A DNA stretch of 64,000 nucleotides, taken from the NCBI RefSeq assembly GCF_016055185.1, contig NZ_JAECVR010000001.1, forward strand, positions 198,345 through 262,344, written 5' to 3'. The stretch comes from Paenactinomyces guangxiensis. Lineage in GTDB: Bacteria; Bacillota; Bacilli; Thermoactinomycetales; Thermoactinomycetaceae. Every line of letters starts with the position of its first letter. The first letter of the stretch is position 1. The notes under the pieces are model-generated. The model had not been told where the DNA came from, searched no databases, and was given only the letters and a program-made list of their open reading frames with translations. The translations under genes were made by a program, and so were the position numbers. Shown here piece by piece: positions 17,121-23,916 of the stretch.

Positions 17121-18891
17121 CCCTACCATCTATATTTTGCGGTATAGAGGATTCGTGATCTTTTGCGGCATTTTCAAGGCTGGCAACGATCTCTTTCGCA
17201 CAGCTTACAGCCTCAAAGAACTTCACTACATCAAAGTTAATCGCTACCTCAATTGTCTCTGCATATACCTTCACCTGATCAATAATACTTGCTAGCATCT
17301 GCCTTTTTTCTTCATGGGTCGCTTTGTTAAATAATTCCCCCCAGTCGGCCAGCAGGTCTTGCAGTTTAAGCAAATCGATTTCAGAGAGTCCATTCGCATC
17401 CTTTAATGCTTTCATCTCCTCAACCAACCGCTCAGCATTTTTCACCTCTTTCACCGCTCTTTCATACAGCTCTTTTAACTGAGCTTCAGAAAAAGGAGAC
17501 TCCTCACCCATCAGAATCTTTAACAAGTGATTGTTAGCATTTTCTTTCGCTCTCTGCCACTGCTCCAGATCCTGTTTCGCTTGATTCAATTTCTCTTCAA
17601 TTTCCTTAGAGGCATTCATGGTTTGCTTTTGAATCTCAACTAACATATTGGAGCTGATCAACTCTTTTAGGTAGTCCTTTACTTTATCAACAACCAAAGA
17701 CTCAATTTTTTCGGCCCGATGGGTTCCTCTTTTGGCTCCACAGGCTTTCACTCCTGCTTTGAGTCTTTTTAAACATCGGTATATGCCATATAGTTCTCCT
17801 CTTTTTGTCCGCTTGGAATCCAACCAATCCCGTTGACTCCCATAGGTCATATTACTACCGCACTCACAGGTTAAGATTCCCACTAACAGACCTTTCCCTG
17901 TACCTTTTCGACTTGGGACTTTTCTTCCCCAATTGGAAACCATATTCGACCGGCTTTTCTTTATTTTTTGTGCCTTTTCCCAAACCTCAGCAGGAACGAT
18001 TTCATATTCCGGCCAATACCTGTCAGAGACAAGCTCCTCTCCTTCTTTGGTATAAGCCTGATAAGAACCAAATTCGCCTTCTACCGTCTTCGTCTTACCA
18101 TAGGATAAGTAACCCTTATAAATGGTATTTCTTAAAATCCTTCGCACGCTCTCGGTCTTCCACTCTCTGCCTGTCTTGGTTTTCAGCCCTCTCTCATTTA
18201 AGATGCCTGCAATTTTCAGCATCCCAAAACCCTCAGAGGTATATAGCCTGTATATCTCTTTCACCACCTCCGCCTCTTTCGGTTCAATCTGTAACATATT
18301 GGATAACTCCGGATGATTTCGGTACCCATAAGGAGGATTCCCACCTGTCCAATATCCTTCCTTATGGATGAGTTTCATCATGTCGGACACCCTGACTTTG
18401 GTATCCAAGGATGACTTTTTCGCTGACCAGAACTCAATAAAGTTGAGGATTTCATCTGCATCCCCATTGTTGGTAAATTCTCTATCCTTATCGACGACCC
18501 AGATTCTACAATACCTCAAGAACTTAATTGCATGGTTTAAGCTTTCCGTCGATCTTCTGCCGATCCTGTCTAATTTATAAACCACTAGGATATCAAACAG
18601 ACCCTTTTTCGCATCTTCAAAAGCCCGGTTCAGCCCTGTCCTCTTACTACTATGCGTATGGAAACCGGATACCCCTGCCTCTACATATTCCAACCCTGTA
18701 AACAACCAATCCGGCTTACTTTCTATATATTCTGTACACTTTCTCTTTTGCAGGGGTAAATCATTTTCATCATCTGAAACCGTTCTTGCAGATGCTTTCC
18801 CTGATCTTGAAATCAATTTCTTTTTTCCCTGCGTCGTTTGCTTATTGGTACTCGCCCTCATAAATATCGCCACTCTCAACTTTTCCGCCAT
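17083..18891 (-). CDS. Large serine recombinase
   Basis: 602-residue site-specific recombinase. The N-terminal resolvase domain has MRASTNKQ with nucleophile Ser14, then LVVYKLDRIGRRSTES. The recombinase domain has GYWTGGNPPYGYR and ILRNTIYKGYL. A zinc ribbon follows (CECGSNMTYGS ... CLKRLKAGVKACG), then a long coiled coil (about 420-500). The insert after Ser14 is longer than usual. The last 11 residues (PYCCRCGDNCP) are gpr antisense-frame sequence. Before them the protein reads SSIPQNIDGRG and would continue into 21343-21450 if the segment were inverted, giving 626 residues. The coiled coil and catalytic domain are complete, so activity in the present form is plausible. A 57-codon gene (19013-19186) precedes it. 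Confidence 0.95.
   Translation of the reverse strand: MAEKLRVAIFMRASTNKQTTQGKKKLISRSGKASARTVSDDENDLPLQKRKCTEYIESKPDWLFTGLEYVEAGVSGFHTHSSKRTGLNRAFEDAKKGLFDILVVYKLDRIGRRSTESLNHAIKFLRYCRIWVVDKDREFTNNGDADEILNFIEFWSAKKSSLDTKVRVSDMMKLIHKEGYWTGGNPPYGYRNHPELSNMLQIEPKEAEVVKEIYRLYTSEGFGMLKIAGILNERGLKTKTGREWKTESVRRILRNTIYKGYLSYGKTKTVEGEFGSYQAYTKEGEELVSDRYWPEYEIVPAEVWEKAQKIKKSRSNMVSNWGRKVPSRKGTGKGLLVGILTCECGSNMTYGSQRDWLDSKRTKRGELYGIYRCLKRLKAGVKACGAKRGTHRAEKIESLVVDKVKDYLKELISSNMLVEIQKQTMNASKEIEEKLNQAKQDLEQWQRAKENANNHLLKILMGEESPFSEAQLKELYERAVKEVKNAERLVEEMKALKDANGLSEIDLLKLQDLLADWGELFNKATHEEKRQMLASIIDQVKVYAETIEVAINFDVVKFFEAVSCAKEIVASLENAAKDHESSIPQNIDGRGPYCCRCGDNCP
17116..17123 (-). other. Left recombination junction
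   Basis: Minus strand GGGGTCCC, where recombinase codons (GGT AGG GGT) meet gpr codons (CCT ACT GTT). Aligned without gaps to GGAGTTCC at 21338-21345 it shares GG, GT and CC. These dinucleotides are the candidates for the 2-bp crossover core of a serine recombinase. Around it lies a near-palindrome GTAGGGGTCCCTAC. Confidence 0.75.
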
Positions 18892-19012
18892 TCCAGTTAC
18901 ACACCTCGATCATCAACCGTTACTTTATTACAGGTATTATACATCTTTAGAAATAAGGAAGCCAAACCATGATCTGAGCTAAAGAAAAAAAAGAAAGGCC
19001 TATTCAGCTCTC
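18892..19012. other. Gap between the small gene and the recombinase
   Basis: About 120 AT-rich bases on the minus strand separate the 57-codon gene from the recombinase start at 18891. Minus-strand GGTGTGTAACTGG directly precedes the ATG and is a weak ribosome site. No terminator is seen, so cotranscription is possible. Confidence 0.4.
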
Positions 19013-19186
19013 CTAATCATTCATACCTAACATGCTTCTCTCTTGATCTTGAAACTTTACTGTGTAGTACCTGGATGCAACTTGAATGAAAACTTTCTGA
19101 AAGTCTGTAACCCTGCTTTCAATTTCAGCAGGAGACAACTTGCTCTTCGCTGGTACGATTCGAACGTTGTATTCTGTCATCGTCAT
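19013..19186 (-). CDS. 57-residue protein upstream of the recombinase (candidate directionality factor)
   Basis: ATG at 19186, preceded by AGAAAGGA at proper spacing, reads MTMTEYNVRIVPAKSKLSPA and ends ...ERSMLGMND at TAG (19013-19015). It is in the same orientation as the recombinase, 121 bases ahead of it. The protein is small, mixed-charge, with no membrane segment. Large serine integrases are often paired with small recombination directionality factors (SprB of SPbeta has about 58 residues), so this is a natural candidate. That function is inferred from position and size only. I do not recognise the sequence family. A real gene is likely given the ribosome site and clean frame. Confidence 0.6.
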   Translation of the reverse strand: MTMTEYNVRIVPAKSKLSPAEIESRVTDFQKVFIQVASRYYTVKFQDQERSMLGMND

Positions 19187-19268
19187 ATCACAGTCCTTTC
19201 TGCTATGGAGGAATATTATTTCCGCAGGAACAATAAATCATTCAATCTCTTTGGATCATAAAATAAAA

Positions 19269-19291
19269 ATCTGCCTATTTGCATGGCAGAT
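19269..19291 (-). terminator. Terminator after the DUF4395-like gene
   Basis: ATCTGCC-N9-GGCAGAT, followed on the minus strand by TTTTATTTT. It separates the DUF4395-like gene from the small gene and recombinase. Confidence 0.75.
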
Positions 19292-19352
19292 CCATCTTAA
19301 TTGGTAATTTTCAAATGTGGCCTCTCATTCTTCGAATCGTTCACCTACCCCA

Positions 19353-19778
19353 TTATGACTTGAATTGTCGGCGATGTTTCCACTGAAGATACTGGTAACG
19401 GATAAAACACCCGATACAAAATCCCATGATGGCAACAAGTGAAGCAGTTGCTACCATAATCGAAAATATATATCCTACTATGGGAAAACCGAAGAAAAAT
19501 CCAAAACTCCCAAGTCCCAGACAGATAACAGAGATCCATTGGTTAAACCGTTGTTGGTCTCCGTCTTCTTTTGCATAGGAAGACAAGGGCTTTTTTAAAA
19601 AAGGCCGGGTCAGCGAAAAGATCGGATTTTGTTTAAATAATAAGCTGTACACTCCAACCAGCAGAGGGATCAACAAGATGGCGGGAAGGCTCAGTAAGAG
19701 GGCCGCAGTCACGGAAAGCACGGTAAACCATTGATTGGCACGTACATAGGGAACAGGGATCTCTTTCAAATCGAACAC
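19353..19778 (-). CDS. DUF4395-like integral membrane protein
   Basis: 141 residues with the N-terminal pattern IPVPYVRANQWFTVLSVTAALLLSLP, two hydrophobic hairpins (LLSLPAILLIPLLVGVYSLLF; SVICLGLGSFGFFFGFPIVGYIF and following) and a basic tail WKHRRQFKS. The VRxNQ motif at the first TM fits DUF4395 membrane proteins of unknown function. It lies inside the invertible segment between rpsT and the recombinase, with its own terminator. There is no evidence that it belongs to the switch. Confidence 0.6.
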   Translation of the reverse strand: MFDLKEIPVPYVRANQWFTVLSVTAALLLSLPAILLIPLLVGVYSLLFKQNPIFSLTRPFLKKPLSSYAKEDGDQQRFNQWISVICLGLGSFGFFFGFPIVGYIFSIMVATASLVAIMGFCIGCFIRYQYLQWKHRRQFKS

Positions 19779-20150
19779 CCTTTCTTGATGTAAAGATTTT
19801 TTAATATATTTTCGGAATTATCACACCACCCGTGAACCAGCTTATTCTTACGATTCCTGCCCATTTTTATTAAATGACTATTTTTTAATATTGATTAATA
19901 TGTAAAATATTTAATATTTTAATTAAAGTTAATTCTATTGAAATTTTGTTATTCCTTTATTAAATTATTGTACATCAAAAATAGTAGTTTGAGTAGTTAT
20001 TCATTTTTTGGAAAGTAAGTCAATATGACTACATCACAACTTAGGAATAAATGATCCTGTAACCATTTAGGGAGCAGGCTTTTTCGGGGAGTGATTGTTA
20101 TGAGCGACCGACCGGGAGGAAGAAAAAGCGAGGGGCTTCTTTTTGTCAAA
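19779..20150. other. AT-rich intergenic region
   Basis: About 370 bases, very AT-rich between 19860 and 20000. Several TTAATATTTTAATTAA-like stretches could hold promoters. No open frame with a ribosome site is supported. Confidence 0.4.
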
Positions 20151-20192
20151 CCAAAATAAAAACGACCCGTAATGCGGTCGTTTTTATTTTGG
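20151..20192. terminator. rpsT terminator (bidirectional)
   Basis: A perfect 17-bp inverted repeat CCAAAATAAAAACGACC around an 8-base loop, with T/A-rich arms, directly after rpsT. Confidence 0.9.
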
Positions 20193-20200
20193 CGGGGCCA

Positions 20201-20467
20201 TTAAGCATTTAAAGCGTTCAGCTTTTTGACAAGACGGGACTTTTTGCGGGCAGCTGCGTTTTTATGGATAAGGCCTTTGGTTACAGCTTTGTCTAAGCTG
20301 CGGGTTGCTTCTTTCAACAATTCACTTGCCCGTTCTTTATCTTGTTGGTCAACAGCCACCAGGAACTTTTTCAAAGTCGTACGCATGGCGGATTTTTGAG
20401 CCGCATTGTGGGCACGACGAGCTTCGTTGGTTTTGGCGCGTTTGATTGCGGATTTAATATTAGCCAA
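20201..20467 (-). CDS. rpsT: 30S ribosomal protein S20
   Basis: Primary 16S-binding protein S20, 88 residues: [21 protein letters not shown] ... [20 protein letters not shown]. The start is TTG at 20467, behind GGAGGTG with six bases spacing. Upstream in-frame codons (to 20497) have no homologous counterpart. It is divergent from gpr, as in B. subtilis. In this genome the gene rides inside the putative invertible segment, so inversion reverses it without harming it. Confidence 0.96.
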   Translation of the reverse strand: MANIKSAIKRAKTNEARRAHNAAQKSAMRTTLKKFLVAVDQQDKERASELLKEATRSLDKAVTKGLIHKNAAARKKSRLVKKLNALNA

Positions 20468-20623
20468 AAATTTCACCTCCCGGATCATGCTACGCATTCC
20501 ATATATGCAACACGCAATATTCTAGCATGTGGACTTGTAAAAAGCAATAACGGGAGGCCGAGAATAAATAAAACAGGTGAATGTAAAAATACTGCTAAGC
20601 GATGGAGTGGAAGGGGGAAAACA

Positions 20624-21345
20624 ATGAGTCAAAATCAAGTTGATCTGAGCGGATATTCCATTCGTACCGACCTGGCGCGGGAAGCCCACGACATGGCGGT
20701 TCAACAGCGTGGCGACGGAAGTTCGATCCCTGGAGTGCGGATCGATGAAAGAACAGAAAACGGCATTACCACCAGCTGGATTTGGATCGATGATGAGACG
20801 GGGGCAAGGGAGATGGGGAAAGTACCTGGTACATATATGACCTTAGAGGTTCCTGCTCTCCGTTCTCAGGACTCGATGCTGGAACAACAGGTGGCAACTC
20901 ATTTTGCCAATCAATTTAACCGCTTTCTCGAAGAAGTGGGGATTGGAATCAATGACAGTGTGATGTTAGTAGGGCTTGGTAACTGGAATGTGACTCCTGA
21001 TTCGTTTGGTCCGTTAGTCATCAAAAATGCTCTTATCACCAGACATCTGTTTACACTTGCACCGGAGCAAGTTTCTGAAGGTTACCGGTCCGCGTGTGCC
21101 ATTTCACCCGGGGTTCTGGGAATAACCGGAATTGAAACAACTGAAATTGTGCATGGAGTTGTCGAAAAGGCACAGCCGGATTTTGTCATCGCCTTTGATT
21201 CTTTGGCATCCCGGGCCTTGTCGAGAGTGAACACAACGATTCAAGTAGCTGATACGGGAATCAACCCCGGTTCGGGAGTAGGCAATAAGCGCAAAGCCTT
21301 GACGAAGGAGACCCTGGGTGTACCCGTCATTGCGATTGGAGTTCC
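20624..21345 (+). pseudogene. gpr: 5' part of germination protease gene gpr (separated by inversion)
   Basis: ATG at 20624 with GGAAGGGGG upstream. The first 241 residues are typical Gpr: zymogen-processing region YSIRTDLAREAHDMA (11-25), GLGNWNVTPDSFGP with Asp126, and QPDFVIAFDSLASR with Asp192, which correspond to the two catalytic aspartates of the B. megaterium enzyme. After GVP (239-241) the frame runs through foreign sequence to a stop at 21505 (IVMILQVWKPM...). Gpr cuts small acid-soluble spore proteins early in germination and is made in the forespore. The protein would lack its last third, so is probably inactive in this orientation. Confidence 0.93.
21338..21345 (+). other. Right recombination junction
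   Basis: GGAGTTCC, where gpr codons GGA GTT CC(C) meet the recombinase 3' end (TCC CAT CGT TAT GAT). Codon phases of both genes coincide here with those at 17116-17123, which is why one exchange swaps both ends in frame. Confidence 0.75.
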
Positions 21346-21450
21346 CATCGTTATGATATTACAGGTGTGGAAACCAATGACTTGTTTAAAAAGATTGCCC
21401 GAACTTTCCCTACTCCCTTCAAAAAACAACTCTCGCTTAAAGTGGGTTAA
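21343..21450 (+). pseudogene. Orphan 3' end of the serine recombinase gene
   Basis: 35 codons (SHRYDITGVETNDLFKKIAR ... KKQLSLKVG) in a frame different from gpr, ending at TAA 21448-21450 and followed eight bases later by a terminator. They have no start of their own. In the inverted orientation they follow recombinase residue 591 in frame. The peptide looks like a structured, charged C-terminus, unlike the Cys-rich gpr-antisense tail now present, so I take this as the native end. Confidence 0.8.
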
Positions 21451-21457
21451 CGAACAG

Positions 21458-21490
21458 CAGGGATGGAGCACAAGCTCTGTCCCTTTTTTT
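21458..21490 (+). terminator. Stranded recombinase terminator
   Basis: GGGATGGAGC-ACAA-GCTCTGTCCC then TTTTTTT on the plus strand. It directly follows the orphan recombinase 3' end and has no other gene to serve, which supports the inversion model. Confidence 0.8.
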
Positions 21491-21773
21491 ATGGTTTATT
21501 GGTAGTGATGAAACGGTTGGTGTCATGATATGTACCCTCTAAGAGCTGCAAACTTTGGTTCTAAGGCACGAATACTCTGCTGTTAGTCAATCTGTGAACA
21601 TTAAACAAGCTTAGAATAATAAGTATTTGAGAGTATGGAAATATATGGATAAATAAATGATTGCAAAAAGGTAAATTAGGGGTGCAGTTGAAAATTTGAA
21701 GCAGATAGTTGGGAAGTCACGGCAATTTCACCTGCAGTGACTTCCCTTCCGATGCAACTCTCCTTTTTCATCG
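21491..21773. other. Intergenic region without recognised content
   Basis: AT-rich; contains only a weak inverted repeat GAAGTCAC/GTGACTTC (21711-21749) that could end the minus-strand hydroxylase gene. Nothing else seen. Confidence 0.4.
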
Positions 21774-22409
21774 TTAACCAATCTTCACCTGCTCTTTCGA
21801 TTCCTCAGCCATTAACTTCCTTACCGTTGGGCTAGTCTCTACCTCTTTTTCGTTTTTGAACGTTCCCATTAGATGATCAATAGCCGGGTTGGTTACGCCA
21901 TACCAGTAATGCTCACTTTTAAAGTGATGCAAGAGATGATATTTTTTCAGCTTTCTGCCCCATGACGTAAATGGTTTAACAGGGCGGTGGGCCACATAAT
22001 GTTTCCATTCATAGTAAAGATGATAGGCAATCCCGCCGGTTAAAAAGCCCACCGTCAGAGATATATCTTTCGTTATGAAAAAGGCGATAATCCCGACCGC
22101 GATAAACTGGGGCCCCGTGTACCAGAGGGGCAGAAAAAGCAGTTTGAGATTATTGGGGTCTTCATGGTGATCATAATGCAGGCGCTTTAACAACTGAAGC
22201 AGAAATTGATTTTTGGGCGGTTTGAGATGAAAGATAAAGCGGTGAGTGAGGTATTCACTGATGGCAAACAACAGTGCTCCCAGTGCAAGGGCTAACCAGG
22301 TCCAGCCACGATCAGACCAGGTCAGCGTAGTCGATATTCCCGCAAAGAAAACGAGACACATTATAAAAATATCGGGAAAAAAGAGAAACTCCTTTAAATA
22401 CTTGGACAT
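21774..22409 (-). CDS. Fatty acid hydroxylase / sterol desaturase superfamily membrane protein
   Basis: 211 residues with four hydrophobic segments and the di-iron histidine boxes HRFIFH, LHYDHHEDPNN, KHYVAH and LLHHFKSEHYWYG typical of the superfamily. It ends in a soluble basic-acidic tail. Such enzymes hydroxylate or desaturate lipids using O2; the substrate cannot be told from the sequence. It is a lone gene between the split gpr region and trpS. Confidence 0.85.
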   Translation of the reverse strand: MSKYLKEFLFFPDIFIMCLVFFAGISTTLTWSDRGWTWLALALGALLFAISEYLTHRFIFHLKPPKNQFLLQLLKRLHYDHHEDPNNLKLLFLPLWYTGPQFIAVGIIAFFITKDISLTVGFLTGGIAYHLYYEWKHYVAHRPVKPFTSWGRKLKKYHLLHHFKSEHYWYGVTNPAIDHLMGTFKNEKEVETSPTVRKLMAEESKEQVKIG

Positions 22410-22517
22410 CTGACTTCTTCCCTCTCTATGGTGTACTTATATCGTTATTGTATCAAATTTTCGGAAAATAATATATGACCCATCAGTCAAAATCGCTGCC
22501 AATGTGAGTCTGGCATA

Positions 22518-22556
22518 AAAAAAGTGCCGCGACACTTGGCCATGGCACACTTCAAA
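22518..22556 (-). terminator. trpS terminator
   Basis: Minus strand AAGTGTGCC...GGCACTTTTTTT, an imperfect stem with a T7 tract just past the trpS stop. Confidence 0.7.
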
Positions 22557-22567
22557 ACTGAAACGGC

Positions 22568-23545
22568 TTATATAACACCCATTGCTTCCTTCATTTTATG
22601 CAATGTATCCTCTGCCACCTGACTGGCTTTTTCCGCTCCTTGTTTCAGGATTTGCATCAATTCAGCAGATTTTCTAATCTCTTGATACTTTTGTTGAATC
22701 GGAGTGAGATGGTCGACCGTTACTTCAATCAAATCGTTCTTCAATGCCCCGTATCCTGATCCTGCATATTTTTCTTCCAACCTGGTAATCGGTGTATCAG
22801 TAAGCAGGCTATAGATGACCAGCAGATTGCTTACCCCCGGTTTGGTCTCCGGATCATAGCGGATCTCGTTTTCCGAGTCGGTAACCGCACGTTTCAGCTT
22901 TTTCTCAATCGTCTTGGGGTCATCTAAAAGGGAAATGTAGTTAAAAGCACTTTCCGCACTTTTGCTCATCTTTTTCTCCGGTTGATCCAATCCCATGATA
23001 CGGGCACCCACTTTACCGATCATCGGCTCGGGGATGGTAAAAACCTCCCCATAGTCACGGTTAAATCGTTCAGCCAGTTCCCGGGTCAGCTCCAGGTGTT
23101 GTTTTTGGTCTTCGCCCACCGGAACACGGCTTGCCTGATAAAGCAAAATATCTGCCGCCTGAAGAACCGGATAGGTATAAAGCCCGGTTACGACTGAATC
23201 AGCTCCTTTGCTTTTTTCTTTGAATTGAACCATCCTGTTCAGCTCTCCCATGCGGGCGACACACTGTAACAACCATCCGGCCTCACTGTGGGCCCGAACC
23301 TGTGATTGAACAAAGAGTGTCACTTTGTCCGGGTCCAACCCGACCGCCAGATACAATGCCGCCAGTTCTAACGTTTTTTCACGCAGTTCTGCCGGGTCGC
23401 GCGGTATGGTCAAGGCATGCAGATTAACCACACAGAAATAACAGTCAGCTTGATGCTGCAACTCCACAAATTGTTTAATTGCACCGAGATAGTTGCCCAG
23501 ATGGACATTTCCTGTCGGTTGAACTCCTGAAAGTACGCGTTCCAT
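22568..23545 (-). CDS. trpS: Tryptophanyl-tRNA synthetase
   Basis: Class-I aminoacyl-tRNA synthetase of 325 residues charging tRNA-Trp. HIGH-type motif GNVHLGNYLGAIKQF at 12-26 and KMSKS motif EKKMSKSAES near 192. DQKQHLELTRELAERFN is the Trp-specific block. Length is typical. Preceded by a tryptophan T-box, so expressed when uncharged tRNA-Trp accumulates. Confidence 0.97.
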   Translation of the reverse strand: MERVLSGVQPTGNVHLGNYLGAIKQFVELQHQADCYFCVVNLHALTIPRDPAELREKTLELAALYLAVGLDPDKVTLFVQSQVRAHSEAGWLLQCVARMGELNRMVQFKEKSKGADSVVTGLYTYPVLQAADILLYQASRVPVGEDQKQHLELTRELAERFNRDYGEVFTIPEPMIGKVGARIMGLDQPEKKMSKSAESAFNYISLLDDPKTIEKKLKRAVTDSENEIRYDPETKPGVSNLLVIYSLLTDTPITRLEEKYAGSGYGALKNDLIEVTVDHLTPIQQKYQEIRKSAELMQILKQGAEKASQVAEDTLHKMKEAMGVI

Positions 23546-23564
23546 TCCTGATTACACTCCTTTT

Positions 23565-23835
23565 TTGATAATAAAAAACCCGCCCCAAAAAGGGACGAGT
23601 TGCTCGCGGTACCACCCTGATTCGTCAGCTTCGTAAAGCCAGACGCACTCCATGAAGATAACGGATTCACCGGCTTAATCCTACTGAGGCCTTCTGTTCG
23701 GATCGCAGCTCCAGAGCCCATTCACACAGCCTTCTGTTTGGCTTGCACCACCCGCCAACTCTCTGGACAGCTCCACTATGCTACTCTTCTCTTTCATCGC
23801 TTCGCTGTTTGATTTCGTTATGTTGCAATCGTACA
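23565..23835 (-). promoter_or_regulatory. T-box leader of trpS
   Basis: On the minus strand the T-box sequence GGGTGGTACCGCGAG (23617-23603) pairs into an antiterminator. It is followed by a terminator GGGACGAG...CCGCCCC with T6. Stem I includes the AGCGATGAA K-turn, and the specifier position reads GAATGGGC with TGG (Trp) at 23720-23718. Confidence 0.93.
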
Positions 23836-23916
23836 CCAATCAATGATTATGAGGTATTTTGCCCCAATTTTATACAGATGTCAAGCACTGTTTATTTTAT
23901 TTTTGTCATTCGCGGT

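Larger units (their letters stand above)
17120..21342. mobile_element. Putative 4.2-kb invertible segment
   Basis: The segment holds most of the recombinase gene, a 57-codon gene, a DUF4395-like gene, rpsT and the first 241 codons of gpr. Reversing it joins gpr 5' to gpr 3' (241 + 123 = 364 codons, family length about 370). It also joins recombinase codons 1-591 to the orphan 35 codons at 21343-21450, both without a frameshift. The ancestral divergent rpsT/gpr pair and gpr-spoIIP order are thereby restored. This double in-frame repair is strong internal evidence for a reciprocal inversion. Whether it flips back is unknown. Confidence 0.85.

Noticed and set aside
17083-17129. Treating the 128-codon frame at 16743-17129 as a separate small gene
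   Set aside because: Its ATG lies in recombinase sequence by chance; the protein is the Gpr C-terminus cut at the junction.
19043-19261. 72-codon plus-strand frame
   Set aside because: It is the antisense shadow of the 57-codon minus-strand gene, which has the ribosome site.
17083-21450. A classical excisable skin-like element in gpr
   Set aside because: The two gpr parts are on opposite strands, and rpsT would be lost on excision.
16743-21505. Assembly error as the cause of the split gpr
   Set aside because: It cannot be excluded without reads. However, both junctions fall at a matching 8-base motif, both genes are swapped in phase, and a serine recombinase lies inside, which points to biology.
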